A model generated the notes under the pieces. The model was given only the letters and a program-made list of their open reading frames with translations. It searched no databases and was not told the DNA's origin. A stretch of DNA of 64,000 bases, taken from positions 16,536 to 80,535 of the forward strand of contig NZ_JALXPE010000008.1 of NCBI RefSeq assembly GCF_025143365.1, in the 5' to 3' direction. The position numbers and the translations under genes were made by a program. Below are positions 1 to 8,490 of the stretch, piece by piece (position 1 is the first letter of the stretch; each line of letters starts with the position of its first letter). This DNA comes from Microbacterium sp. p3-SID336 (lineage in GTDB: Bacteria > Actinomycetota > Actinomycetes > Actinomycetales > Microbacteriaceae).

Positions 1-2
1 GC

Positions 3-992
3 TACGTGACCTCGCTCGACGGCGCCGAGGACATCGCCGCCGAGTACGGCTTCGAGGTGGTGGCCGATGTGGACGCCCTCATTGAGCTGGTCGACCTCGT
101 CGACATCGTGACGCCGAGCAGCACCCACGCCGACTTCGCCCTGCGCGCCATCCGCCGCGGGCGCGACGTGATCTGCGAGAAGCCGCTCGCCGCGACCGCC
201 GACGCCGCGACCGCCGTGTCCGCCGCCGCAGCCGAGGCGGGCGTGCGCCTCTTCCCCGCGCACGTCGTGCGGTACATGGGCGAGTACGCCCGGATCAAGG
301 CCGGCATCGACGCCGGGCAGGTCGGCGCGCTCGCGGTGCAGCGGTTCAGCAGAGCAGGCTCCGCGCCGCAGACGCCCTGGTTCTTCTCCGAGCGCGCCGG
401 CGGCGGCGTGATCCGCGACCTCATGATCCACGACATCGACCAGGCGCTGTGGTTCGCGGGGCCCGTGGAGTCGGTGTACGCCGTCCAGAACCCGCCGACC
501 GCGGACGACCGGGTCCCCGCTCCGGTCACCGCGCACGTCGTGCTCACCCACCGGAACGGCGTCCTCAGCCACCTGCACGCGAGCTGGGTCGCCCCGGGCA
601 TGCCGTTCCGCACGAGCGTCGAGGTCGCGGGCTCCGCGGGCCGCCTCCGCTACGACAGCGCCGAGGACCACACGCTGCGCACCGACGCCGTGCTGGCCGA
701 GGGCGCCACGGACTACCTGCCGCCGATGTCACCGGAAGAGAGCCCGTACTACGCCGAGATCGCCGATTTCGTGTCGGCGCTGACCTCCGGACGGGATGCC
801 AGGGTGAGCCCGGCCGACGGTATCGCCGCGGTCGCGGTGGCCGAGGCCGCGTATGCCTCCATCGCCGCGGGCGCCCCGGTCGCCCCGGTCGCCCTCCCTG
901 CCGCCGAGGCCCAGGACGCGGAGGGTGACCCCGTGCCGCGCGCCACCCCGTCCGATCCCACCGCGCCCGTCACCGAGGAGGCCGCCCGATGA
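3..992 (+). CDS. Gfo/Idh/MocA family oxidoreductase, 5' end cut by window edge
   Basis: The frame is open from the first bases, so the GTG at 6 is internal and the N-terminal Rossmann strands with the GxGxxG loop lie outside the window. Visible are the second half of the NAD(P)-binding domain, with CEKPLA carrying the family's conserved EKP lysine, and the C-terminal alpha/beta domain with HDIDQALWF, the family's H..D signature. By family it is a pyridine-nucleotide dehydrogenase of a sugar, inositol or related polyol; the substrate cannot be told. The last ~45 residues are an Ala/Pro-rich tail with no evident fold. It overlaps the next gene by ATGA (989-992), implying translational coupling. 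Confidence 0.88.
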   Translation, partial: YVTSLDGAEDIAAEYGFEVVADVDALIELVDLVDIVTPSSTHADFALRAIRRGRDVICEKPLAATADAATAVSAAAAEAGVRLFPAHVVRYMGEYARIKAGIDAGQVGALAVQRFSRAGSAPQTPWFFSERAGGGVIRDLMIHDIDQALWFAGPVESVYAVQNPPTADDRVPAPVTAHVVLTHRNGVLSHLHASWVAPGMPFRTSVEVAGSAGRLRYDSAEDHTLRTDAVLAEGATDYLPPMSPEESPYYAEIADFVSALTSGRDARVSPADGIAAVAVAEAAYASIAAGAPVAPVALPAAEAQDAEGDPVPRATPSDPTAPVTEEAAR

Positions 993-2014
993 CCGCCCCC
1001 GCCCCACTGCGCATCGCCGTCCTGTCCTTCGCGCACACCCATGCCCTGAGCTACGTGCACGCACTCAGCTCGATGCCCGGCGTCGAGCTGATCGCCGCCG
1101 ACCCGGACGGTGCGACCGCGCCCGACGACGCGCCTCGCGGTGCCGCCCTGGCCGCCGAGCTCGGCGTGGCCTATGTCGACAGCTACGACGCGGCGTTCGC
1201 GTGGAGGCCCGATGCGGTGGTGATCGCCGCCGAGAACTCCCGACACCGTGCGCTCGTGGAGCAGGCGGCCGCCGCCGACGTGCACGTGCTGTGCGAGAAG
1301 CCGCTCGCCACCACGGTCGAGGACGCGATCGCGATGCGCGACGCGTGTGAGGCCGCGGGCGTGCTGCTCATGGTCGCCTATCCGGTGCGGTTCTCCCCCG
1401 CCGTGCGCGATGCCATCGCCGAGCTGCGCAGCGGGCGTCTCGGCCGCATCCTCGGCGTGACGGGCATCAACAACGGCAAGCTGCCGCAGGATCGCGCCTG
1501 GTTCACCGACCCCGCGCTCGCCGGCGGCGGGGCCCTGGTGGATCACGTGGTGCACTGCGCCGACCTGCTCGACGAGTTGCTGGGCGAGCGTGCGCAGAGC
1601 GTGCGCGCCGTGTCGAACCGCATCCTGCACGCCGACCGCGAGGTCGCCGTCGAGACGGGCGGACTCGTCACGGTCCGGTACCCGGGCGGCGTGGTCGCCA
1701 CGATCGACTGCTCCTGGAGCTGGCCGATGAGCTCCGCCACCTGGGGCGGTCTCACGCTGCAGGTGATGGCCGAACGCGGCACGGTCACCGTGAGCCCGTT
1801 CGCCAAGGGTGTCGCGGGTCACGACGCGCACGGCGAGACCTGGACGCCGGTGGGCGCCGACCTCGACGCGCTGCTGCTCGACGAGTTCCTGCGCGCGGTG
1901 CGCGAGGGGCGCCAGCCGCAGCCGGACGCCGGCGTAGGCATCCGCACCGTGGAGATCGTCACGGCGGCACAGGCCTCCGCCGAGCGCGGCGGCGAGGTCG
2001 TGACGCTCTCCTGA
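989..2014 (+). CDS. Gfo/Idh/MocA family oxidoreductase (second copy)
   Basis: A 341-residue dehydrogenase of the same family as the preceding gene. The first strand reads RIAVLSFAHTHALSYVHAL, so the canonical GxGxxG loop is replaced by a His-containing FAHTHA, as in some sub-branches of the family. CEKPLATT supplies the EKP lysine and LVDHVVHCADLL matches the C-terminal H..D helix. The start overlaps the upstream stop. Two paralogous dehydrogenases in one operon often act on successive or alternative substrates, or oxidise and reduce the same carbon, but the chemistry here is unknown. Confidence 0.87.
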   Translation: MTAPAPLRIAVLSFAHTHALSYVHALSSMPGVELIAADPDGATAPDDAPRGAALAAELGVAYVDSYDAAFAWRPDAVVIAAENSRHRALVEQAAAADVHVLCEKPLATTVEDAIAMRDACEAAGVLLMVAYPVRFSPAVRDAIAELRSGRLGRILGVTGINNGKLPQDRAWFTDPALAGGGALVDHVVHCADLLDELLGERAQSVRAVSNRILHADREVAVETGGLVTVRYPGGVVATIDCSWSWPMSSATWGGLTLQVMAERGTVTVSPFAKGVAGHDAHGETWTPVGADLDALLLDEFLRAVREGRQPQPDAGVGIRTVEIVTAAQASAERGGEVVTLS

Positions 2015-2072
2015 ACCCCGGCGCCCAGCCCCGCGCCGCACCCGCACCGCTCCCCGGCAGAGAGGCCCTGGA

Positions 2073-3290
2073 ATGGACACCGACACCCCCACGACGACCG
2101 GCTGGCGTGCCCGCGCGCTCGCGGTGATGCCCGTCGGCTCCAGCACGAACTCGAAGGCGCCGACGCTGCTGCCCGAGGAGCCCGAGGTGATCGTGCGCGG
2201 GAACGGCTGCCGCGTGTGGGACCAGCGCGGCCGCGAGTTCATCGACTACCGCTGCGCGCTCGGCCCCGTCACGCTCGGCTACGCCGACCCCGCGGTCGAT
2301 GCCGCGATCAGGGCGCAGCTCGACGACGGCATCCTGTTCGGCCACCCGCATCCGCTGGAGACCACGACCGCGGAACTGTTCTGCGCGCTGGTGCCGGGCG
2401 CGGAGGCCGCGCGCTTCCTGAAGACCGGCGGGGAGGCCCTCGCCGCGATCATCCGCATCGCCCGGGCGCACACCGGACGCGACCGCGTGGTGCAGATCGG
2501 GTACAACGGCTGGCTCAACTCCCTGGCCGCCGGGGCGCGCGTGCTCCCCGGTGCGACGAGCGACGCGGTACCCGGGGTGCCCGCAGCCCTCGCCGCCCTG
2601 CATCACGCCGTCGACTGGGAGGACCGCGCCGCCCTCGACGCGCTGTTCGCAGAGCGCGGCGCCGAGGTCGCGCTGATCCTGGTCGCCGCGGACTACCCGG
2701 GGCTGCCGGACGCCGCGGGCTTCTACCGGTATCTGCGTGAGCTCGCCGACCGGCATGGCGCACTGCTCGCCTACGACGAGATGGTCACCGGGTTCCGCGT
2801 GGCCCTCGGCGGCATGGGCGAGGCGACCGGGGTGCTGCCGGATCTCGCCGTGTTCGGCAAGGGCATCGCGAACGGCATGCCGCTCGCCGTGTACAGCGGC
2901 CGGCGCGACGTGCTGGGCGTGCTCGACCGCGGCGAGGTCGTGGTCACCTCGACCTACGGCGGGGAGACCCTGTCCCTCGCGGCCGCGACCGCCACCATGA
3001 CCGCGATCCGCGACGGGGATGTGATCGGTCGGCTGCACCGCACCGGCGCCCGGCTGCAGCAGGGCCTGAACGCGCTGTTCGACGGCGCGGCTGCGGGCTT
3101 CCGCCTCGAGGGACACCCTGCGTGCCCGCAGTTCGTGGGAGACGACGCGGCCGTGCGGGCGTTCCTGCGGGCGGCCTTCCGGCACGGGCTGTCTCTCTAC
3201 CGTGTGGTGTATGTGAACGCCGCGCACACCGACGCCGACGTCGACGAGACGCTGCGCCGCGCCGCGCTCGCCCTGCGGGAGTGCGCATGA
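2073..3290 (+). CDS. Class III PLP-dependent aminotransferase (glutamate-1-semialdehyde aminomutase-like)
   Basis: A 405-residue fold-type I PLP enzyme. FGKGIANGMPLAVYSG places the Schiff-base lysine near residue 263, and YDEMVTGFR holds the Asp that contacts the PLP pyridine nitrogen. Sequence style is that of the HemL-like branch, but the catabolic neighbours make a heme role unlikely; transamination or amino-mutase chemistry on an amino sugar or cyclitol is more plausible. ATG at 2073 follows GGCAGAGAGG. The last bases overlap the next ATG (ATGA at 3287-3290). Confidence 0.88.
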   Translation: MDTDTPTTTGWRARALAVMPVGSSTNSKAPTLLPEEPEVIVRGNGCRVWDQRGREFIDYRCALGPVTLGYADPAVDAAIRAQLDDGILFGHPHPLETTTAELFCALVPGAEAARFLKTGGEALAAIIRIARAHTGRDRVVQIGYNGWLNSLAAGARVLPGATSDAVPGVPAALAALHHAVDWEDRAALDALFAERGAEVALILVAADYPGLPDAAGFYRYLRELADRHGALLAYDEMVTGFRVALGGMGEATGVLPDLAVFGKGIANGMPLAVYSGRRDVLGVLDRGEVVVTSTYGGETLSLAAATATMTAIRDGDVIGRLHRTGARLQQGLNALFDGAAAGFRLEGHPACPQFVGDDAAVRAFLRAAFRHGLSLYRVVYVNAAHTDADVDETLRRAALALRECA

Positions 3291-4036
3291 CCGGCATCGA
3301 CGCGCACACCCACCTCGACGGCGGGCGCTTCGACCCCGCCATCCTCGACCTCGGCGAGCGCCTGGGCATCGAGCTGTTCCTGTGCAGCAACCTCGGCGCG
3401 TTCCAGGCGCATCCCTCGCTCGACGAGGTGCGCGACATGAACGCCGACCTGGCGCGCGAGCTCGACCGGCACCCGGACCGGCTGCGCGGCTACTGCTACG
3501 TGAACCCCCGGTTCGGGGCGGACAGCCTCGACGACCTGCGCCGCAACGTCGAGGACCGCGGCATGGTGGGCATCAAGCTGTGGATCGCGACGCTCGCGGA
3601 CGACCCGCTGTGCGACCCGATCCTGGAGTACGCGGCGGAGCATCGGCTGATCGTGCTGGCGCACGCGTGGCGGAAGACCGTCGGCCGTTTCCCCTACGAG
3701 TCGACCGCCGACCACATCGCCGCCGCCGCGCGCCGGCATCCGGAGGTGCGGTTCCTGATGGCGCATCTGGGCGGGCAGCCGGAGTCGGCGGTGAACACGG
3801 TGCGACCGCTGCCGAACGTCGCCGTCGACACCTCCGGCACCATCATCGGCGCGGGCGAGGTGGCGCTCGCGGTGCAGCGGCTCGGGGCCGACCGGGTCGT
3901 GTTCGGCTCCGACCTCCCGCACATCGACCTGGCCGCGAACGTGGGCAAGGTGCTCGGTGCGGGGCTGGACGCTCAGGCCGAGGAGCGCGTGTTCGGCGGC
4001 ACCGTCCGCCGCTGGCTCGCGGAGGTGGCGGCATGA
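3287..4036 (+). CDS. Amidohydrolase-superfamily metal-dependent hydrolase
   Basis: A 249-residue TIM-barrel protein with the expected metal ligands in order: DAHTHL (HxH after strand 1), LAHAWR, MAHLGG and FGSDLPH (the strand-8 Asp). IKLW after strand 4 resembles the region that carries the bridging Lys/Glu in related hydrolases. The start is the ATG overlapping the aminotransferase stop; an upstream in-frame start would run deep into that gene. Likely a hydrolase, lactonase or decarboxylase of the amidohydrolase_2 type in the same pathway. It overlaps the next gene by ATGA. Confidence 0.85.
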   Translation: MTGIDAHTHLDGGRFDPAILDLGERLGIELFLCSNLGAFQAHPSLDEVRDMNADLARELDRHPDRLRGYCYVNPRFGADSLDDLRRNVEDRGMVGIKLWIATLADDPLCDPILEYAAEHRLIVLAHAWRKTVGRFPYESTADHIAAAARRHPEVRFLMAHLGGQPESAVNTVRPLPNVAVDTSGTIIGAGEVALAVQRLGADRVVFGSDLPHIDLAANVGKVLGAGLDAQAEERVFGGTVRRWLAEVAA

Positions 4037-4830
4037 CCGCCGAGGCGCGACGGCTGCTGGCGCGCTTCCGCGACCTCGGGGCGACCGACACGACCTGCTT
4101 CCTCGGCCAGTGGCCGTACCGGCTCGGAGCGAGCGCGGACGCGGACGCCCTACGGGGGCACGCGGACCGCCTCGGTCTGCGCACGCTGTGGGTGTCGCAC
4201 CTGGCCTCGCTGTTCGGCTTCGACACCCGCACCGGCAACGAGGCCGCGCTCGCCGCCTGCGCGGACGACCCGCTGTTCCGTGTCTTCGCCACGGTCGACC
4301 CGCGCGACTCGGACTGGACGCGCGAGCTCGACGACCTCACCGCCGGAGGAGCCGTCGGTGTGCGCGTGGCGCCGGGGTTCCACCGCTACGACGTGGCCCT
4401 GGTCGGCGCCGTGCTCGATGCGTGTGCCGAACGCGGCCTGCCCGTGCAGCTGATCGCACGGCTCGACGACGCCCGCGTCCGTCACCCCCTGTCGCCCGCC
4501 GTCGACCTGGAGCTGCATCGCCTCGCCGACCTCGTGCGCTCCCGCCCGAGCGCACCGCTGCTGCTCAGCGGTCTCAACCGCGCGGACTGGACGGAGCTGA
4601 ACCGGCACCTCGGCGACGCGGCGCCCCCCGCCCTGCGCCTGGACCTGTGGCACGTGAACGGCCCCACCCCCGTGGCGGAACGCCTGGGCGACGACCCCGA
4701 CCGCTGGGCCTTCGGCACCGCCTTCCCCGTGCAGACCCCCGAGGCGACCGCACTGCAGCTCGCCGCCGCCCTCGCCCCGCTCGCGCTCACCGCGATCACG
4801 AGCGGGACGGCCGCCGGAGCGCTGCCCTGA
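4033..4830 (+). CDS. Degenerate amidohydrolase-like protein lacking the metal-binding HxH
   Basis: A 265-residue protein co-directional and overlapping with the preceding amidohydrolase, of similar length and probably the same barrel. Where an HxH should follow strand 1 it reads FLGQWPYRL. The later histidine positions are also unconvincing (QLIARLDD, LLLSGLNR), and the C-terminal GTAFPVQ replaces GSDxP. My reading is a catalytically dead or re-purposed paralogue that may partner the upstream enzyme. The fold call rests on position, length and weak motif correspondence. Confidence 0.7.
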   Translation: MTAEARRLLARFRDLGATDTTCFLGQWPYRLGASADADALRGHADRLGLRTLWVSHLASLFGFDTRTGNEAALAACADDPLFRVFATVDPRDSDWTRELDDLTAGGAVGVRVAPGFHRYDVALVGAVLDACAERGLPVQLIARLDDARVRHPLSPAVDLELHRLADLVRSRPSAPLLLSGLNRADWTELNRHLGDAAPPALRLDLWHVNGPTPVAERLGDDPDRWAFGTAFPVQTPEATALQLAAALAPLALTAITSGTAAGALP

Positions 4831-4899
4831 CCCCGTGCGGGCATGGATCGAACGGTGGCACTGTTGCACCAGGGGCCGCACCGACACGGAGGAGACCGC

Positions 4900-5694
4900 A
4901 TGCGCATCGATCTGACCGGGAAGACCGCCCTCGTCACGGGCTCGACACAGGGCATCGGCCGTGCGATCGCGACCACGCTCGCCGACGCCGGGGCACGGGT
5001 GGCGGTGAACGGCCGCAGCGCCGAGACCGTGCAGAGGGTGGTCGCCGAGCTGCAGGACGAGAGCCCCGAGCGGAACCTCGTGGCCGCTGCCGGCGACGTC
5101 ACCACACCGGAGGGGGCGGATGCGGTGCTCGCCGCCACGGGCGACGTCGACATCCTCGTGAACAACCTCGGCGTCTTCGGCGCGACCCCCGCCCTGGACA
5201 TCTCCGACGACGAGTGGCGCCGGTACTTCGACGTGAACGTGCTCGCCGCGGTCCGGCTGATCCGGGCGACGCTGCCGGGCATGATGGCGCGCGGCTGGGG
5301 GCGGGTGCTCGACATCGCCAGTGACTCGGCCGTGGTGATCCCGGCCGAGATGATCCACTACGGCATGTCCAAGACTGCGCTGCTCGCGGTGTCGCGCGGC
5401 TTCGCGAAGGAGGCGGCCGGCACCGGCGTGACCGTGAACTCGGTGCTCGCCGGGCCGACGCACACCGGCGGCGTGGAGGACTTCGTGTACTCCCTGGTAG
5501 ACCCGGCGCTGCCGTGGGACGAGGCGCAGCGCGAGTTCATGCGCCTGCACCGCCCCCAGTCGCTGCTGCAGCGGCTGATCGAGCCCGAGGAGATCGCGAA
5601 CATGGTCGCCTACCTCGCCTCCCCGCTGGCCTCCGCCACCACGGGTGCCGCCGTGCGCGTGGACGGCGGCTACATCGACGCGATCGTCCCCTAG
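4900..5694 (+). CDS. SDR family NAD(P)-dependent oxidoreductase
   Basis: A classical 264-residue short-chain dehydrogenase. The cofactor loop is TGSTQGIGRA near residue 14, NNLG gives the NNAG-like stabilising motif, and the catalytic Ser and YxxxK appear as DIASDSA and YGMSK. The ATG at 4900 is chosen over an earlier in-frame ATG (4843) because GGAGGA sits just upstream and the protein then begins directly with the Rossmann strand. It closes the catabolic operon, 69 bp after the amidohydrolase-like gene. Its stop codon is shared tail-to-tail with the opposing gene in a CTAG. Confidence 0.9.
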   Translation: MRIDLTGKTALVTGSTQGIGRAIATTLADAGARVAVNGRSAETVQRVVAELQDESPERNLVAAAGDVTTPEGADAVLAATGDVDILVNNLGVFGATPALDISDDEWRRYFDVNVLAAVRLIRATLPGMMARGWGRVLDIASDSAVVIPAEMIHYGMSKTALLAVSRGFAKEAAGTGVTVNSVLAGPTHTGGVEDFVYSLVDPALPWDEAQREFMRLHRPQSLLQRLIEPEEIANMVAYLASPLASATTGAAVRVDGGYIDAIVP

Positions 5695-6572
5695 AGCGGA
5701 CTCGCCAGCACCTCGTCGAGCACTCTCCGACTGTCGTCCGCTCCCGGTCCCGGCTCCCCGGCGAGAGTCACCAGGGCTTTCCAGAGCGCCCACCCTCTGG
5801 CGCGCTGCCACGTCGCGTCATCGAGGCCCACCGCATCGCGGAACGCCTCCCGCGCGTCCCCGTCGAAGAACGTCCACGCCATCACGAGGTCGCAGGCGGG
5901 ATCACCGACCCCGCAGGTACCGAAGTCGATCAGCGCCGACAGCCGACCGTCGCGGACGAGGAGGTTGCCGACGGCGACGTCGCCGTGGAACCAGACGGGC
6001 GGGGAGCCCCAGGCACTGGTCGTCGCGGTGAGCCACACACTCCGGCAGCGTTCCGCGTCCACCGTGCCGTCCAGCTGCGCGAGCGCGGCCTGCACCTCAT
6101 CGCTGTACGCGCTCGGATGCGACCCGCGATAGAACGAGTGCCGCCCGGCCGCGGTCCCCGCGTCGATTGGGAGAGCTCTCAGGGCGCGGAGGAGTCCGCC
6201 GAGATCATTCGCGAGTCGGACGCGGTCGAGGCCCTCCGCGCGGTCGACCGTGTCGCCGGCCAGCCACCGGCGGACCGACCAGGGAAATGGATAGCCCCTC
6301 CCCGGCTCGCCGAGCGCCACGACGGAGGGAACGGTGACCGGCAACCTTCCGTCGAGGAAGTCGAGCGCCTGCCTCTCTTTCCGGACGGCCGCCGCATAGG
6401 ACTCCGCGCTCGGCAGCCGGACCGACAGCTCATCACCCAGACGGAACGTCCGGTTGTCCCACCCCTGGCGCGCCACCGCGCGCACGGGCAGGTCCGCCCA
6501 GCGCGGGAACTGCTCCTGGACGAGCTCGGCCACCAGGAGCTCATCGATGTCGACGGATCGGCTCACCCCCAC
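5691..6572 (-). CDS. Aminoglycoside phosphotransferase (APH) family protein
   Basis: A kinase-like fold of about 293 residues. WFHGDVAVGNLLV is the catalytic HGDxxxxN loop and ALIDFGTCGVGDPACDL gives the DFG-type metal motif and the following GDPxxDL. The N-lobe RQGWDNRTFRLGD fits the Gly-rich nucleotide loop of the family. Homologues phosphorylate aminoglycosides, macrolides or small metabolites; actual resistance is not shown. The start is taken at GTG 6572 (GTG 6566 is an alternative); farther in-frame starts would extend into non-coding leader. Confidence 0.82.
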   Translation of the reverse strand: MGVSRSVDIDELLVAELVQEQFPRWADLPVRAVARQGWDNRTFRLGDELSVRLPSAESYAAAVRKERQALDFLDGRLPVTVPSVVALGEPGRGYPFPWSVRRWLAGDTVDRAEGLDRVRLANDLGGLLRALRALPIDAGTAAGRHSFYRGSHPSAYSDEVQAALAQLDGTVDAERCRSVWLTATTSAWGSPPVWFHGDVAVGNLLVRDGRLSALIDFGTCGVGDPACDLVMAWTFFDGDAREAFRDAVGLDDATWQRARGWALWKALVTLAGEPGPGADDSRRVLDEVLASPL

Positions 6573-6906
6573 ATGCTCGCAGACGACCCGCTCGACCCGC
6601 CCCCGCACCCCGCTTCGGAGACGCCTCCGGACGTTCGCGACCTCTCCGGCCCGCCTCCCAGGAGGGAGGAGTATGCTGGCGCGTCGGGTCGTGTGACCCC
6701 CGAGAGCGCGAAAGGCGGTGATGGCGATGTCCGACGATAGTAACGACGCCGCCCTCGCTGCGTCGCGACTCCCTGCGCTCGCGCGTTGAGCATCCGCTCC
6801 GCGCCCGCCTGTCCGTTCCGCAGCCGTCGGCGGCGTCATCCGCCCCCTGACGAATCCGCGCACGGAGCCCTCGGCTGCCGTGCGCCCGCGAGAACGGAGC
6901 CGCATC
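6573..6906. other. Divergent intergenic region between the APH gene and corA
   Basis: About 330 bp holding the 5' leaders of two divergent genes. On the + strand TATGCT at 6672-6677 could be a -10 box, followed by a short hairpin (GGGTC 6686-6690 / GACCC 6695-6699) and a small ORF with a ribosome-binding site. I see no classical M-box by eye, but cannot exclude a structured leader. Confidence 0.4.
6721..6789 (+). CDS. Possible 22-codon leader peptide upstream of corA
   Basis: ATG at 6721 is preceded by AAAGG at 6711-6715 and opens a 22-residue ORF ending in TGA at 6787. The peptide begins MAMSDDSNDAAL, acidic at the N-terminus. It lies ~117 bp before the CorA start in a long leader. Short ORFs in front of Mg2+ transporter genes are known as translation-sensing leaders in enterobacteria, but no homology is claimed here. 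It could be a chance ORF. Confidence 0.3.
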   Translation: MAMSDDSNDAALAASRLPALAR

Positions 6907-7908
6907 ATGGCGCTCATCGACAACGGCGTGTACGTCCACGGACGTCGCGTGGAGACCCCGAAGAACCTGGACGAGACCTACCGCATGCTGGATGCCGCCG
7001 GCGGCATCGCGTGGATCGGGCTGTACCGGCCCAGCCCCGAGGAGGTGGAGTCCGTCGCCCGCGAGTTCGACCTGCATCCCCTCGCCGTGGAGGACGCGCT
7101 CTCCGGCCACCAGCGTTCGAAGGTCGAGCGGTACGGCGACACCCTCTTCGCCGTGCTGCGTCCCGCGCGCTACCGCGACAAGGAGGAGTCGATCGAGTTC
7201 GGCGAGCTGCACCTCTTCGTCGGCCCCGACTTCGTGGTCACGATCCGGCACGCCGAATCCCCGAACCTCGCGGCCGTGCGCGCCCGCATGGAGGCGAACC
7301 CCGAGCTGCTCGCGATGGGGCCGGAGGCGGTGCTGTACGCGATCCTCGACGAGGTCGTCGACGGCTACGAGCCGATCGTCGCCGGGCTGCTGAACGACAT
7401 CGACGAGATCGAGGACCAGCTCTTCGGCGACAGCGACGACGACGCCCTCTCCCGGCGCATCTACGAGCTGTCCCGCGAGGTCATCAACTTCCAGCGCGCG
7501 GTGCACCCGCTCAGCGGGATGCTCGAGTGGCTGCGACGCGGCTCCGCGAAGTACCGCATCGACGAGGAGCTGCAGCGGTCGCTGCGCGACGTGCTCGACC
7601 ACACGATCCGTGTCAACGAGCGCGTGGACTCATTCCGCGCCATCCTGGAGAACGCGCTGACCGTGCACTCCGCGCTCGTCGCCCGCCGGCAGACCGAGGC
7701 GGGCCTGGCGCAGAACGACGAGATCAAGAAGATCTCCTCATGGGCGGCGATCATCTTCGCCCCGACGCTCGTCGGCACGGTGTACGGCATGAACTTCGAC
7801 GTGATGCCCGAGCTGCACTGGGCGTTCGGCTACCCGATGGCGATCGGCGCGATGGCCGCGTTCGCGGTCGGACTCTACGGCGTCTTCAAGTACAAGAAGT
7901 GGCTGTGA
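6907..7908 (+). CDS. corA: CorA-family magnesium/cobalt channel
   Basis: A 333-residue CorA-type protein: a soluble alpha/beta N-terminal domain, a long helical stalk (from about residue 165) and two C-terminal membrane segments. The signature GMN is in VYGMNFDVMPELHWAFGYP in the loop between TM1 and TM2, and the tail is the usual basic YKKWL. It forms pentamers in the cytoplasmic membrane and admits Mg2+. The ATG at 6907 is preferred over 6880 because it follows GAACGGAG and gives the usual family N-terminus. Confidence 0.93.
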   Translation: MALIDNGVYVHGRRVETPKNLDETYRMLDAAGGIAWIGLYRPSPEEVESVAREFDLHPLAVEDALSGHQRSKVERYGDTLFAVLRPARYRDKEESIEFGELHLFVGPDFVVTIRHAESPNLAAVRARMEANPELLAMGPEAVLYAILDEVVDGYEPIVAGLLNDIDEIEDQLFGDSDDDALSRRIYELSREVINFQRAVHPLSGMLEWLRRGSAKYRIDEELQRSLRDVLDHTIRVNERVDSFRAILENALTVHSALVARRQTEAGLAQNDEIKKISSWAAIIFAPTLVGTVYGMNFDVMPELHWAFGYPMAIGAMAAFAVGLYGVFKYKKWL

Positions 7909-7911
7909 CGC

Positions 7912-8436
7912 TCACTCCGCGTCGCGGGTGAGGTGGTCGAGCAGGTCGTCCAGGGAGTCGAATTCGGCGGTCGCGCTGCCGTCGAGTTCGCGCACCTCGA
8001 TGCCGTCGACCTCGAGATCCGCGTCGAGCTGCACCAGGATGCGCGACTCGGGGAACTGCTTCGGCGCGAGGAACGCGAGCAGCACGGCGTCTGCGAACAC
8101 CACGACAGACGAGGCCTCCAGGTCGTCGCGGAGGTCGATCTGCTCGGCGACCGGCTCGTCGTCCACCGCCTCCTCGATGTCGGCGGCGACCTCGTCGACG
8201 ATCGCCCGCCAGCGCGACTCGCTGACCGACAGCACCCGCTCGACCGCCGCCATCAGCGCGTCCTCATCGACCTCGTCGTGCTCGTCGAGCTCGGGATCGA
8301 CGTTCACGTTCACGTCCGTCCCCGCGGCTTCGATGCGGGCCCGACCGTAGACGAGGTCGTTCTCGGCGACCGGTTCGTCGAGCAGGCCGCTGTCGACGAT
8401 GCGGGTGAGGAGGGCGTCGAGCGCGGGGGAGGTCAT
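7912..8436 (-). CDS. Acidic protein of unknown function
   Basis: A 174-residue, strongly acidic soluble protein with no signal peptide or membrane segment. The middle stretch (EPVAEQIDLRDDLEASSVVV and following) looks like an alternating alpha/beta domain, ending in a DSLDDLLDHL helix. I do not recognise the family with certainty; it resembles small conserved actinobacterial cytosolic proteins of unknown function. It converges on corA with only 3 bp between stops and diverges from the SGNH hydrolase gene. Confidence 0.7.
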   Translation of the reverse strand: MTSPALDALLTRIVDSGLLDEPVAENDLVYGRARIEAAGTDVNVNVDPELDEHDEVDEDALMAAVERVLSVSESRWRAIVDEVAADIEEAVDDEPVAEQIDLRDDLEASSVVVFADAVLLAFLAPKQFPESRILVQLDADLEVDGIEVRELDGSATAEFDSLDDLLDHLTRDAE

Positions 8437-8490
8437 CCCTCCAGTCTGGCGCATCCGTCGCGGCGCCGGTCGGCCGATAGGCTCGGAGCC

